From Saururus chinensis (taxonomy: Eukaryota; Streptophyta; Magnoliopsida; Piperales; Saururaceae): a stretch of DNA of 64,000 nucleotides. Location: contig CP141148.1 in NCBI GenBank assembly GCA_035235625.1, positions 14,385,057 to 14,449,056 on the forward strand. The letters are read 5' to 3'. The notes under the pieces are model-generated. The model had not been told where the DNA came from, did no database searches, and saw only the letters and a list, made by a program, of their open reading frames with translations. How positions within the stretch are numbered: the stretch's first letter is position 1; the number at the start of each line of letters is the position of its first letter. Shown one piece after another: positions 50,766 to 62,335 of the stretch. The translations under genes and the position numbers were made by a program.

Positions 50766-53747
50766 CAACATCCCGCAGGATAAACACCATGGCAAGACAT
50801 GATAAATGCTCGGCCAACTCATCAGCGGCCAGCTCAAACACGGAACTTAATCCGTCGAACCCTCAGGTCTCAAACTCACAACGCTATCATTAGCTGTGCT
50901 TATAATTCCAGTTTGAATTAAGTATATTATGCGGTACAATTATGCCACACAAACTCACAGTCCTCGACTGGTCAAATCGAAGCTGAGCCCGATCCGAAAC
51001 CCAAGTTCGTCAGGGCAGCAGACTTCACTTACCCGTCCACATCATGGACAAAACTCATCGTACACCAAACCCTTACAGTCTTACACTTCGCCATCCATCT
51101 TATGGCCAAAACCTTACACTGACATCCTCAAATAACGCTCCTCAGAGCCAACCCAGTTGTCGCCCTCTTACTTATATCTCACTTATTATACTTATTTTTC
51201 ACTTCATAATCTGTACGTTATGCTTGTACAATTATGAACCCTCTTACTGTCTGACAAATGCCCAACACACAATCCACCCCAAACTGATCCATTCTAATCC
51301 TTGCCTGTCATACTCTTATCCTCTGTCATACGCTTACACAACCGCATCCAAATTCAGACAGAGCTTCTGTCACCTCTTACTGTCCATCGCCCATACTTTT
51401 GCCCACATACTCTTACACCTACCCAAAGCATAGGCAAATGCCATCATACATATGTATGTCTCACACATACATAGAACATACACATACGGTCATACATACA
51501 TAACTTACAAACATGCACGCTAGCCATCACTAGCACATGCATACATCAAATGTACACGCTAGTCATCTCTAGCACGTGCACACACATTCTTACATACTTC
51601 AAACATGCACGCTAGCCATCACTAGCACATGCATAACCCATACATAGCATATTGACATATTTGCTAGCCATCGCCAGCGCATACATAATCCACATCCATA
51701 AAACATGCATACATCTCATGCCTATCAATCATACCATACAATCATGCTTACACGCACCTCATGCAATCGGATCGTTACTTAACATCCAAGCATGGAATCA
51801 TACAATCCTAGCATGCTGCTACTCATTCAAAGCATGCTTCATGAATTTACGAGTTCAAAACTCCCCTACGTCGTAATCATGGCGTTCGATGGCGAGCACA
51901 CGACAGTGGCGGCGTCGGCGGCGGAGTTGGCGGTCAAACCGTTGCCTGGCTGAGAGAGCTGCTGTCCCGAGGATTTTAGGATGCGCCAGAACTATCACGG
52001 CCAAACAGAGTGTTAGAACTCAAAGCGGTAAAACCCGCGATCCACGGCGGCACACCAGGGCGGCCGGGAGAAATCTCATGCCAACATAAGTGGCGGTGCG
52101 ACCAGAAGTCAAGGGTGTACACTCTGAAGATCAGCCGGTGGCTAAAACGTGATCAGCCGGCCACAAAGACATCGAAATCGGCCGTGGACAGCACCCAACG
52201 GCGACGATTTCGGTCAACAAAGGCCCACATAAGGGCGGAGAGCGTGGGGCAATGCTCGAGAATCAAAGGAGAGGTGGAGGACGGCTCTAGTGGTCAACTC
52301 CACTCGGTGGCAAAGCCAACCGATGGTTAGGCGGCAAGAATGCGGCGCCTAAACCCAGAAGTACACGCGTGGCCACATGCACACGCGACCCAAAAGGGCG
52401 GGGGAACTGGCTGAAATGAGGCGACTCATGGCCCACAAAAGCCAACCGGGCTAAGGCCCTAGCGGTGGCCAATCTAAGTGGCGACATCGCCGATCGCCAC
52501 CCACAACCAAAACCCATGGTGTGGGCGGCTATGCATCTCGCACGGTATAAGGCCATGACAAGCGGCCCATTCCGAGCGGAACAATAATCGGGCCAAGTGG
52601 GGCTGACCCTCACTGTCATCGAGCCGGAGTAGAGCCCACGATGGCCAAATGGCCCATAACTCGCCGATGCCAACGACCCGAGACGCACCCAAAGCGTCTA
52701 ATCGGGCGGAGCAAGGCAATAGGGGCGAGGCAGGGTCGTAAACGGCAAACCCCTACCGACACTGGGTCGAGGTAGGCTGGACGGAGTCCTACCGGTGTCC
52801 GAACGGCAACCGGAAACCCACCGGCGTCCAAAAACTCCCACGGACAGTGAGATGGAATAGTAACAAAAACCCGACCAAAAGATCGGTAGCTCACCACGGA
52901 GCGAAGAAAGCATGGCGGTGGCTCCAGCCAGTGTCTATGGGTTCCTAGCGGCCAACTAAACATAAGTCTAGTTGAGAGCGGCCGCAAACGATGTCAAAAT
53001 CGTACACCCACAGTGCAAAAACGGGATTGAAGGAGAGAAAAACCCAAAAAAAAGTTCGGTACCTCGTGGATGAGCGAAGAGGCCGTGGCGGAGGTCATGG
53101 CCGGTACCTACAGACTCGTGGCGGTGAGGCAAAGCGGATCCTGACAAAAATCAACGGAATTCGACGACGGAGGAGGGAGAACGGAGCGACCGGATATGCC
53201 CTCGGGTTTTCTCTTCTCCTCTCTGGACGTGAAATTTCTTCTGTAAGTTTCTGGAACGAAACTTACTGGAGATGGCTTTTTAAGCCGTGATTTTTCTATT
53301 CACCTTTTTTATTTTTATATCTATGTCCCCAATGCGCGTTAACTCACTGGTTACGCGCTATAGCTCCAAACTTCGCGCCGTAAGCGCGCAACAAGGCCTG
53401 TGGCCCACGACTAAGCCCCACACCCGACTCTACGGGTATAAATACGGGGAAAAGACACAAATACCCATACGCTGAAACGTCACATTTTCCCGCCGAAAAT
53501 GACCAGAAAAATGGCAGGAAAATCCCAGAAAATCGTAGAAAAATCAGGGACCTTACAAATATACAGTGGCACACGTAAAGTAATATACAGAGCACTGAAT
53601 ATAACATAGTTCAGAAACATGGCTGACCTTTAACTAATAAAGACCAACACAATGCACAAGACAATGGACACCGTTCAGGAAACAATGCACTAATTGTTAC
53701 TTGAAAAATACCGACTCCCGCTCAAAAGAGTAATTGTATGCTAACAG

Positions 53748-54155
53748 AAATCCTAGCATCTCTAGAGATCCACTTGGATCAGCCATGGGCCTATAGTTGT
53801 AGGTACCAGCTCTGCTCATGGACACACTGGCCGGAGGTAGATGAGCCTTCCATGATGCTCAAAAACCTGGTTTGCGCATTTGCAGGGATCCATCGTCCCA
53901 AAGAAATGGAGACCATAAAGGTCTGAAAGATTACTGCCATGGCTATTATCAGAAATCCTAGCATCTCTAGAGATCCACTTGGATCAGCCATGGGCCTAGA
54001 GATGTAGGTACCAGCTGTGCTCATGGATACATGGGCCGGAGGTAGATGAGCCTTCCATGATGCTCAAAAACCTAGGTTGCGCATTTGCAAGGATCCATCG
54101 TCCCGAAGAAACGGAGACCAAGAAGGTCTAAATATCCACCATGGCTATTACTGTG
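53748..54155. repeat. Tandem duplication, about 202-bp unit
   Basis: GAAATCCTAGCATCTCTAGA begins two head-to-tail copies at 53748 and 53950. On the minus strand the unit is open (53791-54024) and reads EMLGFLIIAMAVIFQTFMVS, a membrane-like segment, but crosses stops in the other copy. It is not recognised and is probably a non-coding duplication or a duplicated exon of a lost gene. Confidence 0.85.
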
Positions 54156-54876
54156 AGCTTAAACTTTTACTCTGAGAACATCCATAACCACCATCGATTC
54201 ATTAACCAAGGTAAAATTCTATGTCAGGGCCCCGTTCACTCCATGAACTGGTCCCAACCCTAAAGAGGGTATTTTAGTTATTATCTTGATTAGGTGTTCT
54301 TCCCCCAATCCAAAGACAACCAAAATCTCTTGATTAGTCTTTATTAACCTTAAGCTACTGATATAACTTTAAACATCAATAATAAAAGCATACATCAACA
54401 TAATCAACATGACAAGAACTTAGACTCATGCTGAGATGAACTAGCCAATTCAACATTATAATGAAAAGGACTTGGGGCTGAGATGCATAACTCAAGTTAT
54501 ACACCTAACATGACAAGGTTATGCTGAAACAACCATCAACATTCACCCTAATGTATATCACAATCAAGGCTAAAATTCAGGGATAAATTAGCTTAATTTC
54601 AAAGGCATCTTAGGCTCAAATTCAGAGACTTAATAAATATGAATATATCATGAACTAAGGCTCAAAAGTCAAGGATTGAATCAACAAGATTATAACCTAA
54701 ATCAAAGCTAAGAATCAAGTATTAGGTAGGCAATAATGCAACCTAAACTAGGGCTGAAACTTAGATGTTCTCTCAGCATGATTATAACATAAATTAAGGC
54801 TGAGAATTTTGTATTACATTGGCTAAAATAGAGCCTAAAACAAGGCTTAAAAATACTGATCTAAGTAAGCAAAAGC

Positions 54877-55775
54877 AGAGCCTAAACCAAGGCTTCAAAT
54901 CAGGGATTTGAGTAGCCAAAGTATGGCCTAAACTAAGGCCATGAATCAGGGATTAAATTGGCCAAATTATGGCCTATGGTAAGGCCACAAATCTGGGATT
55001 AAATTGGCCAAAGTATGACCTAAAGTAAGGCCACAAATCAGGGATTAAGTTGGCCAAGGTATGGCCTAAAGTAAGGCCACGAATCAGGGATTAAGTTGAC
55101 CAAAGTATGGCCTAAAGTAATGCCACGAATCAGGGATTAAGTTGGCCAAAGTATGGCCTAAAGTCAGGCCATAAATCAGAGATTAAATTGGCCAAAGTAT
55201 GGCCTAAAGTAAGGCCACAAATCAGGGATTAAGTTGGCCAAAGTATGGCCTAAAGTTAGGCCACGAATCAGGGATTAGATTGGCCAAAGTATGGCCTAAA
55301 GTAAGGCCACGAATCAGGGAATAAGTTGGCCAAAGTATGGCCTAAAGTCAGGCCACAAACCAGGGAATAAGTTGGCCAAACTATGGCCTAAAGTAAGGCC
55401 ACAAACCAGGGAATAAGTTGGATAAACTATGGCCTAAAGTAAGGCCACAAACCAGGGAATAAGTTGGCTAAACTATGGCCTAAAGTAAGGCCACGAATCA
55501 GAGATTTAATTGGCCAAAGTATAGCCTAAAGTAAGGCCACGAATTAGGGAATAAGTTGGCCACAGTATGGCCTAAAGTCAGGCCACGAACCAGAGATTAA
55601 ATTGGCCAAAGTATGGCCTAAAGTCAGGCCACGAACCAGAGATTAAATTGGCCAAAGTATGGCCTAAAGTAAGGCCACAAATCAGGGAATAAGTTGGCTA
55701 AACTATGACCTAAAGTAAGGCCACAAACCAGGGAATAAGTTGGTCAAACTATGGCCTAAAGTAAGGTCAAAACTA
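54877..55775. repeat. Tandem array, 46-bp unit, about 19 copies
   Basis: The unit reads AGGCCACGAATCAGGGATTA then AGTTGGCCAAAGTATGGCCT then AAAGTA. It contains the inverted words GGCCA/TGGCC at regular spacing. Copies differ at a few fixed positions (AATCAGGGATT against AACCAGGGAAT), giving sub-families in blocks, as in an array grown by local duplication. Confidence 0.96.
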
Positions 55776-56529
55776 GGGAATGAATTCAGTAGAGTGTATG
55801 CCCAAATCATGGATAATAAACATGACTAGAATAAGAATCATTCATGCCTAACATATGGCTAAGATAAATGAAAAAAATCAGCAACATGCTTGAATGAATT
55901 AAGGCTAGTTCATGACATCAAAAGAAACCCCTAGAACCAAGCTGAATTATGACTGAATTACATCTATCAAAACCTCATGCTTAAGGTGTAAAAAGAAGCA
56001 CATACTTGTATAAACTTGTCCCCAAAACTCCTAGCCCTTGCTCCTACACTTCTAAGCCTTCAATTCAATCCAAAAATGGCTATTTTGTGCCCTCTAAAGC
56101 TGCTAGCTATGGAGGTCCTTGCTAAGAGAAGGAAGAGGAGAGAAGAGATGGAGAAGAAGGAGGCTGAACCAAAATCAATCCTTTCTTATATAAGGCTTCC
56201 CCTCTTCAGACTCTTGGGTGCCCTCCTCCTCCTCTAAGACTCTCTATTAATTACAATCCCGGAATTACAATCCCTGCCCCATTAACAATAGGAAACCAGC
56301 CTACATACATGCTCAAAACAGTCCCAAAAGTTTTCTAACCCAACTAGATGTATAGTTGATCCCTCCTCCAACTTTTTCCACCACTCCTAGCACTCTTCGG
56401 ACTCCTACTTGGGCTAGAAGTCCTATGCTCACATGCTATCTCACATCAACAAAGTTTTAGTTGGGTCCTCTTCTTCCTTAGAGTCCTTAACCAGCTAGAA
56501 CTCTTTGCCTCTTTAAAATCCTAGTTCTT

Positions 56530-56815
56530 TTAAGACTTCTAATTTCTAGTACGTTTAGGACTCCTAACTCCTAGCACATTTAGGACTCCTAATACCTAAC
56601 ATGATTAGGACATCCAACTCCAAGCACGAGTAGGATATCTAACTCCAAGCATGAGTAACTCCAAGTACGAGTAGGATATCCAACTCCAAGAACGAGTAGA
56701 ACATCCAACTCTAAGCACGAGTAGGATATTTAACTTTAAGCACGAGTAGGACGTCCAACTCCAAACATGAGTAGGACATCCAACTCCAAGCACGAGTAGG
56801 ACATCTAATTCGGGT
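56530..56815. repeat. Minisatellite, about 22-24-bp unit
   Basis: About a dozen imperfect copies of CCAACTCCAAGCACGAGTAG plus GACAT, earlier ones as CTAACTCCTAGCACATTTAG. The minus-strand frame across it is a repeat artefact. Confidence 0.9.
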
Positions 56816-57049
56816 AAAAGGGCCCTATGCAATAAGCTTAACTTCGAACAATCATATCTCCCTCATCCGAACTCCGATTCACACGTTCTTGGTGGCGTTT
56901 CGAAGCTCTTTCTGTCTACTTTCTAACTACATAGGTTTCATACATCACTTCTAACTTATGAAGAATTTATTCTAACGAGAAGGTCAATGGGTATAGCACC
57001 CTAATCCCCACGCGGGCATCAAGAATTTTGAAAAATCCCGGACGTTACA

Positions 57050-57218
57050 TGAATTATCTACGACTTCAAAACATGTGGGCCTCCAATGGCCCAAGGCTCC
57101 CAGTGAAAGCCCACAAAACTTGGCCCATTCCTAGATGTAGGCCATTCCATTCAAGGCAAATTCGCATTGATTTAAAGGCTGGTGAGCTAAAACGTTACAT
57201 GCTCAAATGGAAGGGCAC
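57050..57218. other. Short spacer, TSD of the next LTR at its end
   Basis: Non-coding; ends with GGCAC (57214-57218), the left TSD of solo LTR C. A second word AAAACGTTACATGCTC at about 57189 resembles the end of the preceding element. Confidence 0.5.
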
Positions 57219-58305
57219 TGTCACGCCCCAGCACTGCCCGACCTGAGCCGAACCCGGTCCAAGGGCCAGTCCAGCGCACAGGGGCAACAATATTGAAAAC
57301 GGTTAAAGAAATAGCAGAAGATTTATGCCCTTACCATGGGCGATCTAATTAACGGAGTTACGCACTACTTTGAGCAAGAGTAAATAGGTAGAACCAAAAG
57401 AGTTACTTAAACTCTAAATTAAACCACAAATCTTAAATCCACATACTAATAATCCATAGCCAACACACTTGGCTTAAAACAAGGTCTCAAACAAAACTAA
57501 AGATATAATATATCACAAGTTTGAAATAAGAACCATTCCACAAGGGTTCTAACATCATAACAAAATAATCAGAGAGAGATGCAAAATCTAGTGGCCTCCA
57601 CTCCTACTCCTAAGCTCTCCCTGACCTTTCTTCATAAAGAGGATCTTGTCCGACTGCATGTCATGCCATGTAGCTCCAAAACCAAACAAGGAAAGTGGGG
57701 TGAGTATAAAAATTCAATAATGGTTTGAATACAACTGTAATAATCAGAAAACACGACAACATGACAATGTAGCAATTTAAATCCAAAATTAACATGCTAT
57801 ACCACTTTCTGATCATTTACTAGCTAAAACCTCTATTTAACCATAAACATAAGAACTAGCTTGCATAAGACATACCTATTAGGTCAAGTCAAAAATATTC
57901 AAGTTATAACCTAACATGCATCCCACATAGGTATTTGTTCATATCTACTCAAATCATGCATGATAATCCCATAAATCACATAAGAAGTGTCTTTCACACC
58001 TTTTTTTGATCATTCAACCATATCACCTAAACCTGCATAATAGGGTCACATTCACACACTTTCTGATCATGCATTCATATCACATAAACCTGCATAATAG
58101 TGTCTCTACCACACATTCAGATCATGCATTCAACATCATATAAACCTGCATGAGATGTATCTCTAACATACATTTCAAATTATGCATCAACATCATATAA
58201 ACCTACATGAGATGTATCTCTAACATATATTTCACATCATACATTAACATCCTTATTTATCATGCATGTATAAGTGTCTCACACACACTAATCTAACATG
58301 CAAGT

Positions 58306-58466
58306 CCACACATAGAGAGAATAAACCTTCTCTTCAAGGCTGAAGCCTTCGTCCAAACCCATACCAAATAGACATGCTCCTCATGCAAGTCCACACATAG
58401 AGAGAATAAACCTTCTCTTCAAGGCTGAAGCCCTCGTCCAAACCCATACCAAATAGACATGCTCCT
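58306..58466. repeat. Two-copy tandem duplication, about 81 bp
   Basis: CAAGTCCACACATAGAGAGA ... CATGCTCCTC occurs at 58306-58384 and again immediately after with one substitution (GAAGCCTTCG against GAAGCCCTCG). The near-identity marks it as recent compared with the rest of the LTR. Confidence 0.92.
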
Positions 58467-58467
58467 C

Positions 58468-58775
58468 AAGGCCAACGCCTTTGACCCTGTTCCTCAAGGC
58501 CAACGCCTTTGAACAACCCCTGCTCCTCAAGGCCAACACCTTCGAGTAACCCCTACTCCTCAAGGCCAATGCCTTTGAGCAACCCCTGCTCCTCAAGGCC
58601 AAAGCCTTTGAGCAATCCCTGCTCCTCAAGGCCAAAGCCTTCGAGCAACCCCTGCTCCCAAGGTCAAGCCTTCGAGCAACCCTTGCTCCTCAAGTTCAAA
58701 GCCTTCAAGCAACCCCTGCTCTTCAAGGCCAACGCCTTCGAGCAACTCCTACCCATCAAGCCTAAACTCCCGAGC
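58468..58775. repeat. Minisatellite, about 30-bp unit, ten copies
   Basis: Copies of CTGCTCCTCAAGGCCAACGC plus CTTTGAGCAACCC. Because 30 is a multiple of three the array is open on both strands (58381-58635 minus, 58509-58844 plus), giving peptide repeats such as KALALRSRGCS that are not evidence of a gene. Confidence 0.93.
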
Positions 58776-60670
58776 AACCCTGCTTATCAAGACCGAAGTC
58801 CCAAGCAACAATACTTGGTAAGCCGGTGCACTCGAACAAACTAGCTGGATTCTCAGGGTCCAGATAATCTCAACAACTAGCTGAAACGTGCTCCTAATCA
58901 GTCCCCTCATGCATCATAATCAAAGCATAATTAACTACAATTTCGTAGTAGATTCCCCATCTGTGTGTGTATTCATGCATAATCTAAGCACATAACTAAT
59001 GCTTGACATAAACTCATAAGACAATCTACGCATGCTTAAACACATTCAAAATAATGATTCCAAACTGAAATCAAAGTGAAATCCACCATAAAGCTAAAAT
59101 CCATCCATGTGAAATCGAACTTTCACTCCCACAAACATGATCACATCAATTACCCATAAACTATCCTCATTATAAGAGAACACATCTCACCATTTTCCAT
59201 ATAATATCCCTGCTAGAAACATAGTCTAATCATAAGAATTCCAACATTCAAAAGTTCATTGTACTTCAATATCAACATGCATAATTATGAACATAATATA
59301 ATGCCACATGACCACACTTAAACACATTCCATACACTTCCATTATCAATTCCACACCTCCAGTAGCCTAATTTCAACATAACACACCTCCCATAACCATT
59401 ATAATCATTAGATGGAGTAAAACATTGAAATGAGTATAAATTTCAAAAATAGCAAAACTGCTATGTAGCCGTACAATCGCCCAAGGCCATTCAATTGGCT
59501 AAACTAAAAATCTGCCAAAAATGTAGTGTTGCTGATCGATTGGCTTGGTAGGCCATTCGATCGCCAACAAAGCAGTTTTGACCTTCTTCTTCATTTTGAA
59601 AATTAAAACCAAGACACCATGAAAATACCTTAAAATCTTCACCCACGGTCTCATACACTATCAAACACTCATCAAACCTTCCAGAATACTAATATAAACC
59701 ATTCTAAGACAAAATCCTAATAAATCGAAGTAAAAGATTAGTATTTATTAAACCCACCATTAGAGTCCTAATCATGCACAACCCATTCAAATAAAATAAT
59801 GAAAAATAAGATTTTTACCACCCAAAGCTAAGATTGAAGAACCCATTACCTTTCCTTGTTCATTGGGTCAGAATGAACCTTCAATCTCCTTCAACACCTT
59901 CCAAAAACATGATTTTAAGATAACATCAACTAATTTCGATTTAGCTTTGAAAAATCAAAAATAAACATTAGATCAAGGGTTTTAAAAGCCTGAAAACTAG
60001 ATTTTGAAAATTAAGGCTTGAGAAGAGAGGTAAAACAATAGTTTTATGCTTTCCAAATGAATTAAAACAATGATTGAAGTCAAGATTAAGAATGAATTAA
60101 AAGAAAACCTAGGGTTTAGGCTTGATTAAAGAAGAATATACCTTAATTCATTTCTAATTCAGGCCGAATTGGGGAATTAGGCCTTAATCATCCTCTCCCA
60201 GCCTATTCCCAAATGGGGAATGGCTCAGCCTTTTCTATTTATAGTAGGGTTTGGGGCATACCTAATGAACTAGTAGGGTATAAATAGAAATTCTAGCTAA
60301 AAATGGATATTTTGATGATTTGAGCACTAATTAAATTTGAAAAATTTCTAAATTTTTTTATATAAGCTTATTTTAATGTCTAGGTCAATTTGGTCTAAAA
60401 ACCTTAATTTCATTGGTAGGGCCCACAGGGGGTCCCGCCAAATCTTAATTGTTGAAAAATTGGTGAAAAATAAGAAAAATCCCAAAAATTCAGGTTTGAC
60501 CCAAAATCACTTAATACTAATAATTGTGAAGTTGGTTTTGATTAAAATATTTAGAAAATACTCAAATATAGAAAATCATCGCAAACTTATCAGAATTAAT
60601 ATTAAACCACAGAAAAGCATTTAAACAAAATGAATTCAAACCAGTTTACAATCAGGGATCTTACAGGCAC

Positions 60671-61300
60671 CATGTGTTAGGACCAAATTGATGGTCCCCA
60701 AGTAGGGTCATCTTTTCATCCCACTTGGCCCCACCATCATGGGTGCACTGTGGGGACCACATGAAGCGATTTGAAAATTATCCACTATGCAAGGGCTTGC
60801 AGGGGATTATTATCCAGTTTTATAATATAATCAATAGCAACAAGATGTTTTTGATGTGGCTGCAAATGCTCAAACCATTTAGGTAACATATATGAAAGTA
60901 ATTTCACAATTGTCCCCCACAAATTAAATTTAGAGTCCTGTTTCTAAAATTGTTGCTGCTTCAGCTTTCTCTCCTGTAGCAATTTCTGACGACCTTCATA
61001 AAATGCAGTCATAAAAAAATGTAGACCCTACTGATATGTTCCTTGAATATTTTTAGCATTTCAAGCCCTTGCTCTAAGTTCACCTACACCATAAAAGAGC
61101 TAAAAGTTACTCATAACATTAAAAACACTCCACAAATAAAGTAAAATCATTTACATAAATCAATTACAACAAAAAAACATCCTAGATATCAATTGCGATT
61201 ATGTTGCTATTTGAAATTCAGTGGAAGTTGTACAACATCATGATTAAGCAGCCTTTGAAATCCACTGAAAATTGCATGACAACTTAATCCTACTATACTT
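60671..61300. other. Unassigned sequence after solo LTR C
   Basis: Starts with a GC-rich 100 bases (ATGGTCCCCAAGTAGGGTCA, CACTGTGGGGACCACATG) with partial inverted symmetry GGTCCCC/GGGGACC, then AT-rich sequence. No gene is seen. Confidence 0.4.
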
Positions 61301-61329
61301 TGAAATCTATTAGAAATTTCATGGCACCA

Positions 61330-61870
61330 TGATCATGCTGCATTTCATTTCCAGTTGATTTCAAGGGCAGGAGGATTATGCTACCCCTTTGAAATCCAGT
61401 AGAAAATGAAGGGCAGCATGATCATGCTGCCCCTTTGAAATCAACTGGAAGATGAAGGGCTCATGCTACCCCTATGAAATCTAACGACCCTTTGAAATCC
61501 AGTGGAAAATGAAGGGCATCATGATCATGCTGCACCTGTTATATACCTATATTTCGTATAACTCTCAAACTCCATAAACATAAGCTGTATAAAAAACCAC
61601 TTTAAAAAATTTCATTTTTGCAACTAATTCTACAGTGCACAACATGCGAATGAAAAAACTATTTATACATATATCAGATAAGTATAAACATATTACGAGC
61701 AAAATGAGTACCAAAAGCAGCCATTGAAACATAACTGGATTGAATACAATAATTCAAAATCAATTAAATAGTACTCACATTTTGGGGCAAAAAGGACAAC
61801 ATAATCATGTTGCCCATTTTACACTTGATTTCAAATGGCAAATGACAACATGATCATGTTGCCGTTTGAA
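61330..61870. repeat. Array of CATGATCATG palindromes in inverted repeats
   Basis: Palindromes with core ATGATCAT occur at about 61328, 61408 (GGCAGCATGATCATGCTGCC, a perfect 20-base palindrome), 61520 and 61845 (CAACATGATCATGTTG). They are flanked by alternating TTTGAAATCCAGT and AATGAAGGGCA words, so each palindrome sits in a longer inverted repeat. No protein is encoded. Confidence 0.85.
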
Positions 61871-62024
61871 ATCAAGAAAATACACAAACAAATTAACAGG
61901 TCTACAAGAAAATCAAAGCGAAAAGAGAAATAATGGAGACATACTTTAAATTCCCCTAAAATGGAAGAAAAGTGAAAAAATATGGGTAACATACTTGAAT
62001 GAAAAGAGTGGAGAACAAATTCAC

Positions 62025-62335
62025 AAGAAGACTAAAGAGAGAGTCGTCGAAGGACTAAAGATAGAGTCGCCGGAGGACTGAAGAGATAGTTGCCGAAGGA
62101 TTGAAGATTGAGTCACCAAAGGACTGAAGAGAGAGTTGCCGGAGGACAAATGAGCAAATTACCAGAGAACGAATGATATAATCACAGGAGAATGGAAGAA
62201 AGAACCATCAAAGGATGGAGGACTAAATCGCCGGAGGATGGAGGACAAAATTGCCGAAAGAGGGAGGAGAAAATCGCTGGAGTAAATCACCACATGAGGA
62301 GGAAATTTCGGAGATCTGATATGAAATCGACGGAG
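62025..62335. repeat. Degenerate minisatellite, about 28-30-bp unit
   Basis: Copies of GAGAGAGTCGTCGAAGGACT / GAGTCGCCGGAGGACTGAA continue with increasing divergence to ACAAAATTGCCGAAAGAGGG. Consensus GGACTGAAGAGAGAGTCGCC. No supported gene. On the minus strand it is followed by AT-rich sequence and could be a 5' leader of an unseen unit. Confidence 0.8.

Larger units (their letters stand above)
48839..53557 (-). mobile_element. Solo LTR, family 4 (copy E), 4.7 kb, TSD AATAT
   Basis: TGTAACGCCCGAG...GGGACCTTACA with perfect duplications AATAT (48834-48838 and 53558-53562). It is collinear with copy D over its whole length. It is longer because several internal tandem arrays are expanded (49500-49620, 49850-50060, 50300-50470). 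The GC-rich part (51870-53270) keeps the order of blocks in D: 'GGCGAGCACACGACRGTGGCGGCGTCG', 'CAACCCATGGTGTGGGCGGC', 'CTACCGACACTGGGTCGA'. No retroelement domain. The C-rich words TGTAAGGTCCCTGATTTTTC (minus-strand start) and GAAAAATCTCGGGCGTTACA (minus-strand end) are near those of families 1 and 3, so the three families share LTR ends. Confidence 0.93.
54222..57049 (+). mobile_element. LTR-like element (family 3, copy F)
   Basis: It starts TGTCAGGGCCCCG and ends AAAAATCCCGGACGTTACA. The end closely matches the minus-strand end of family 4 (AAAAATCTCGGGCGTTACA), and its last 250 bases match copy G at 19.9-20.16 kb. The flanks TTCTA and TGAAT do not match, so either the TSD is lost or this is one LTR of an element whose rest was deleted. 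The interior is dominated by a 46-bp tandem array. The open frame at 56016-56237 (KRRKRREEMEKKEAE) is low-complexity. Confidence 0.65.
57219..60665 (-). mobile_element. Solo LTR, family 1 (copy C), TSD GGCAC
   Basis: The 3447-base unit runs from TGTCACGCCCCAG to GGGATCTTACA with perfect duplications GGCAC (57214-57218 and 60666-60670). It is collinear with copies A and B. The minus-strand TATA word is TATAAATA (complement 60236-60243). It has its own expanded arrays (58306-58470 and 58470-58770) and a diverged palindrome cassette (59464-59577). No internal domain. Confidence 0.93.

Noticed and set aside
52287-52987. Overlapping minus-strand frames of 71-133 codons in the GC-rich part of solo LTR E, with counterparts in copy D
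   Set aside because: Similar frames exist in D (44210-44582), but the two copies use shifted frames and share no clear protein motif. GC-rich LTR sequence with few stop codons explains them. A codon-based test on more family members could reopen this.
54877-55775. Regular direct repeats that might suggest a CRISPR array
   Set aside because: The 46-bp units are contiguous with no unique spacers, and the context is plant retroelement DNA. This is a satellite-like array.
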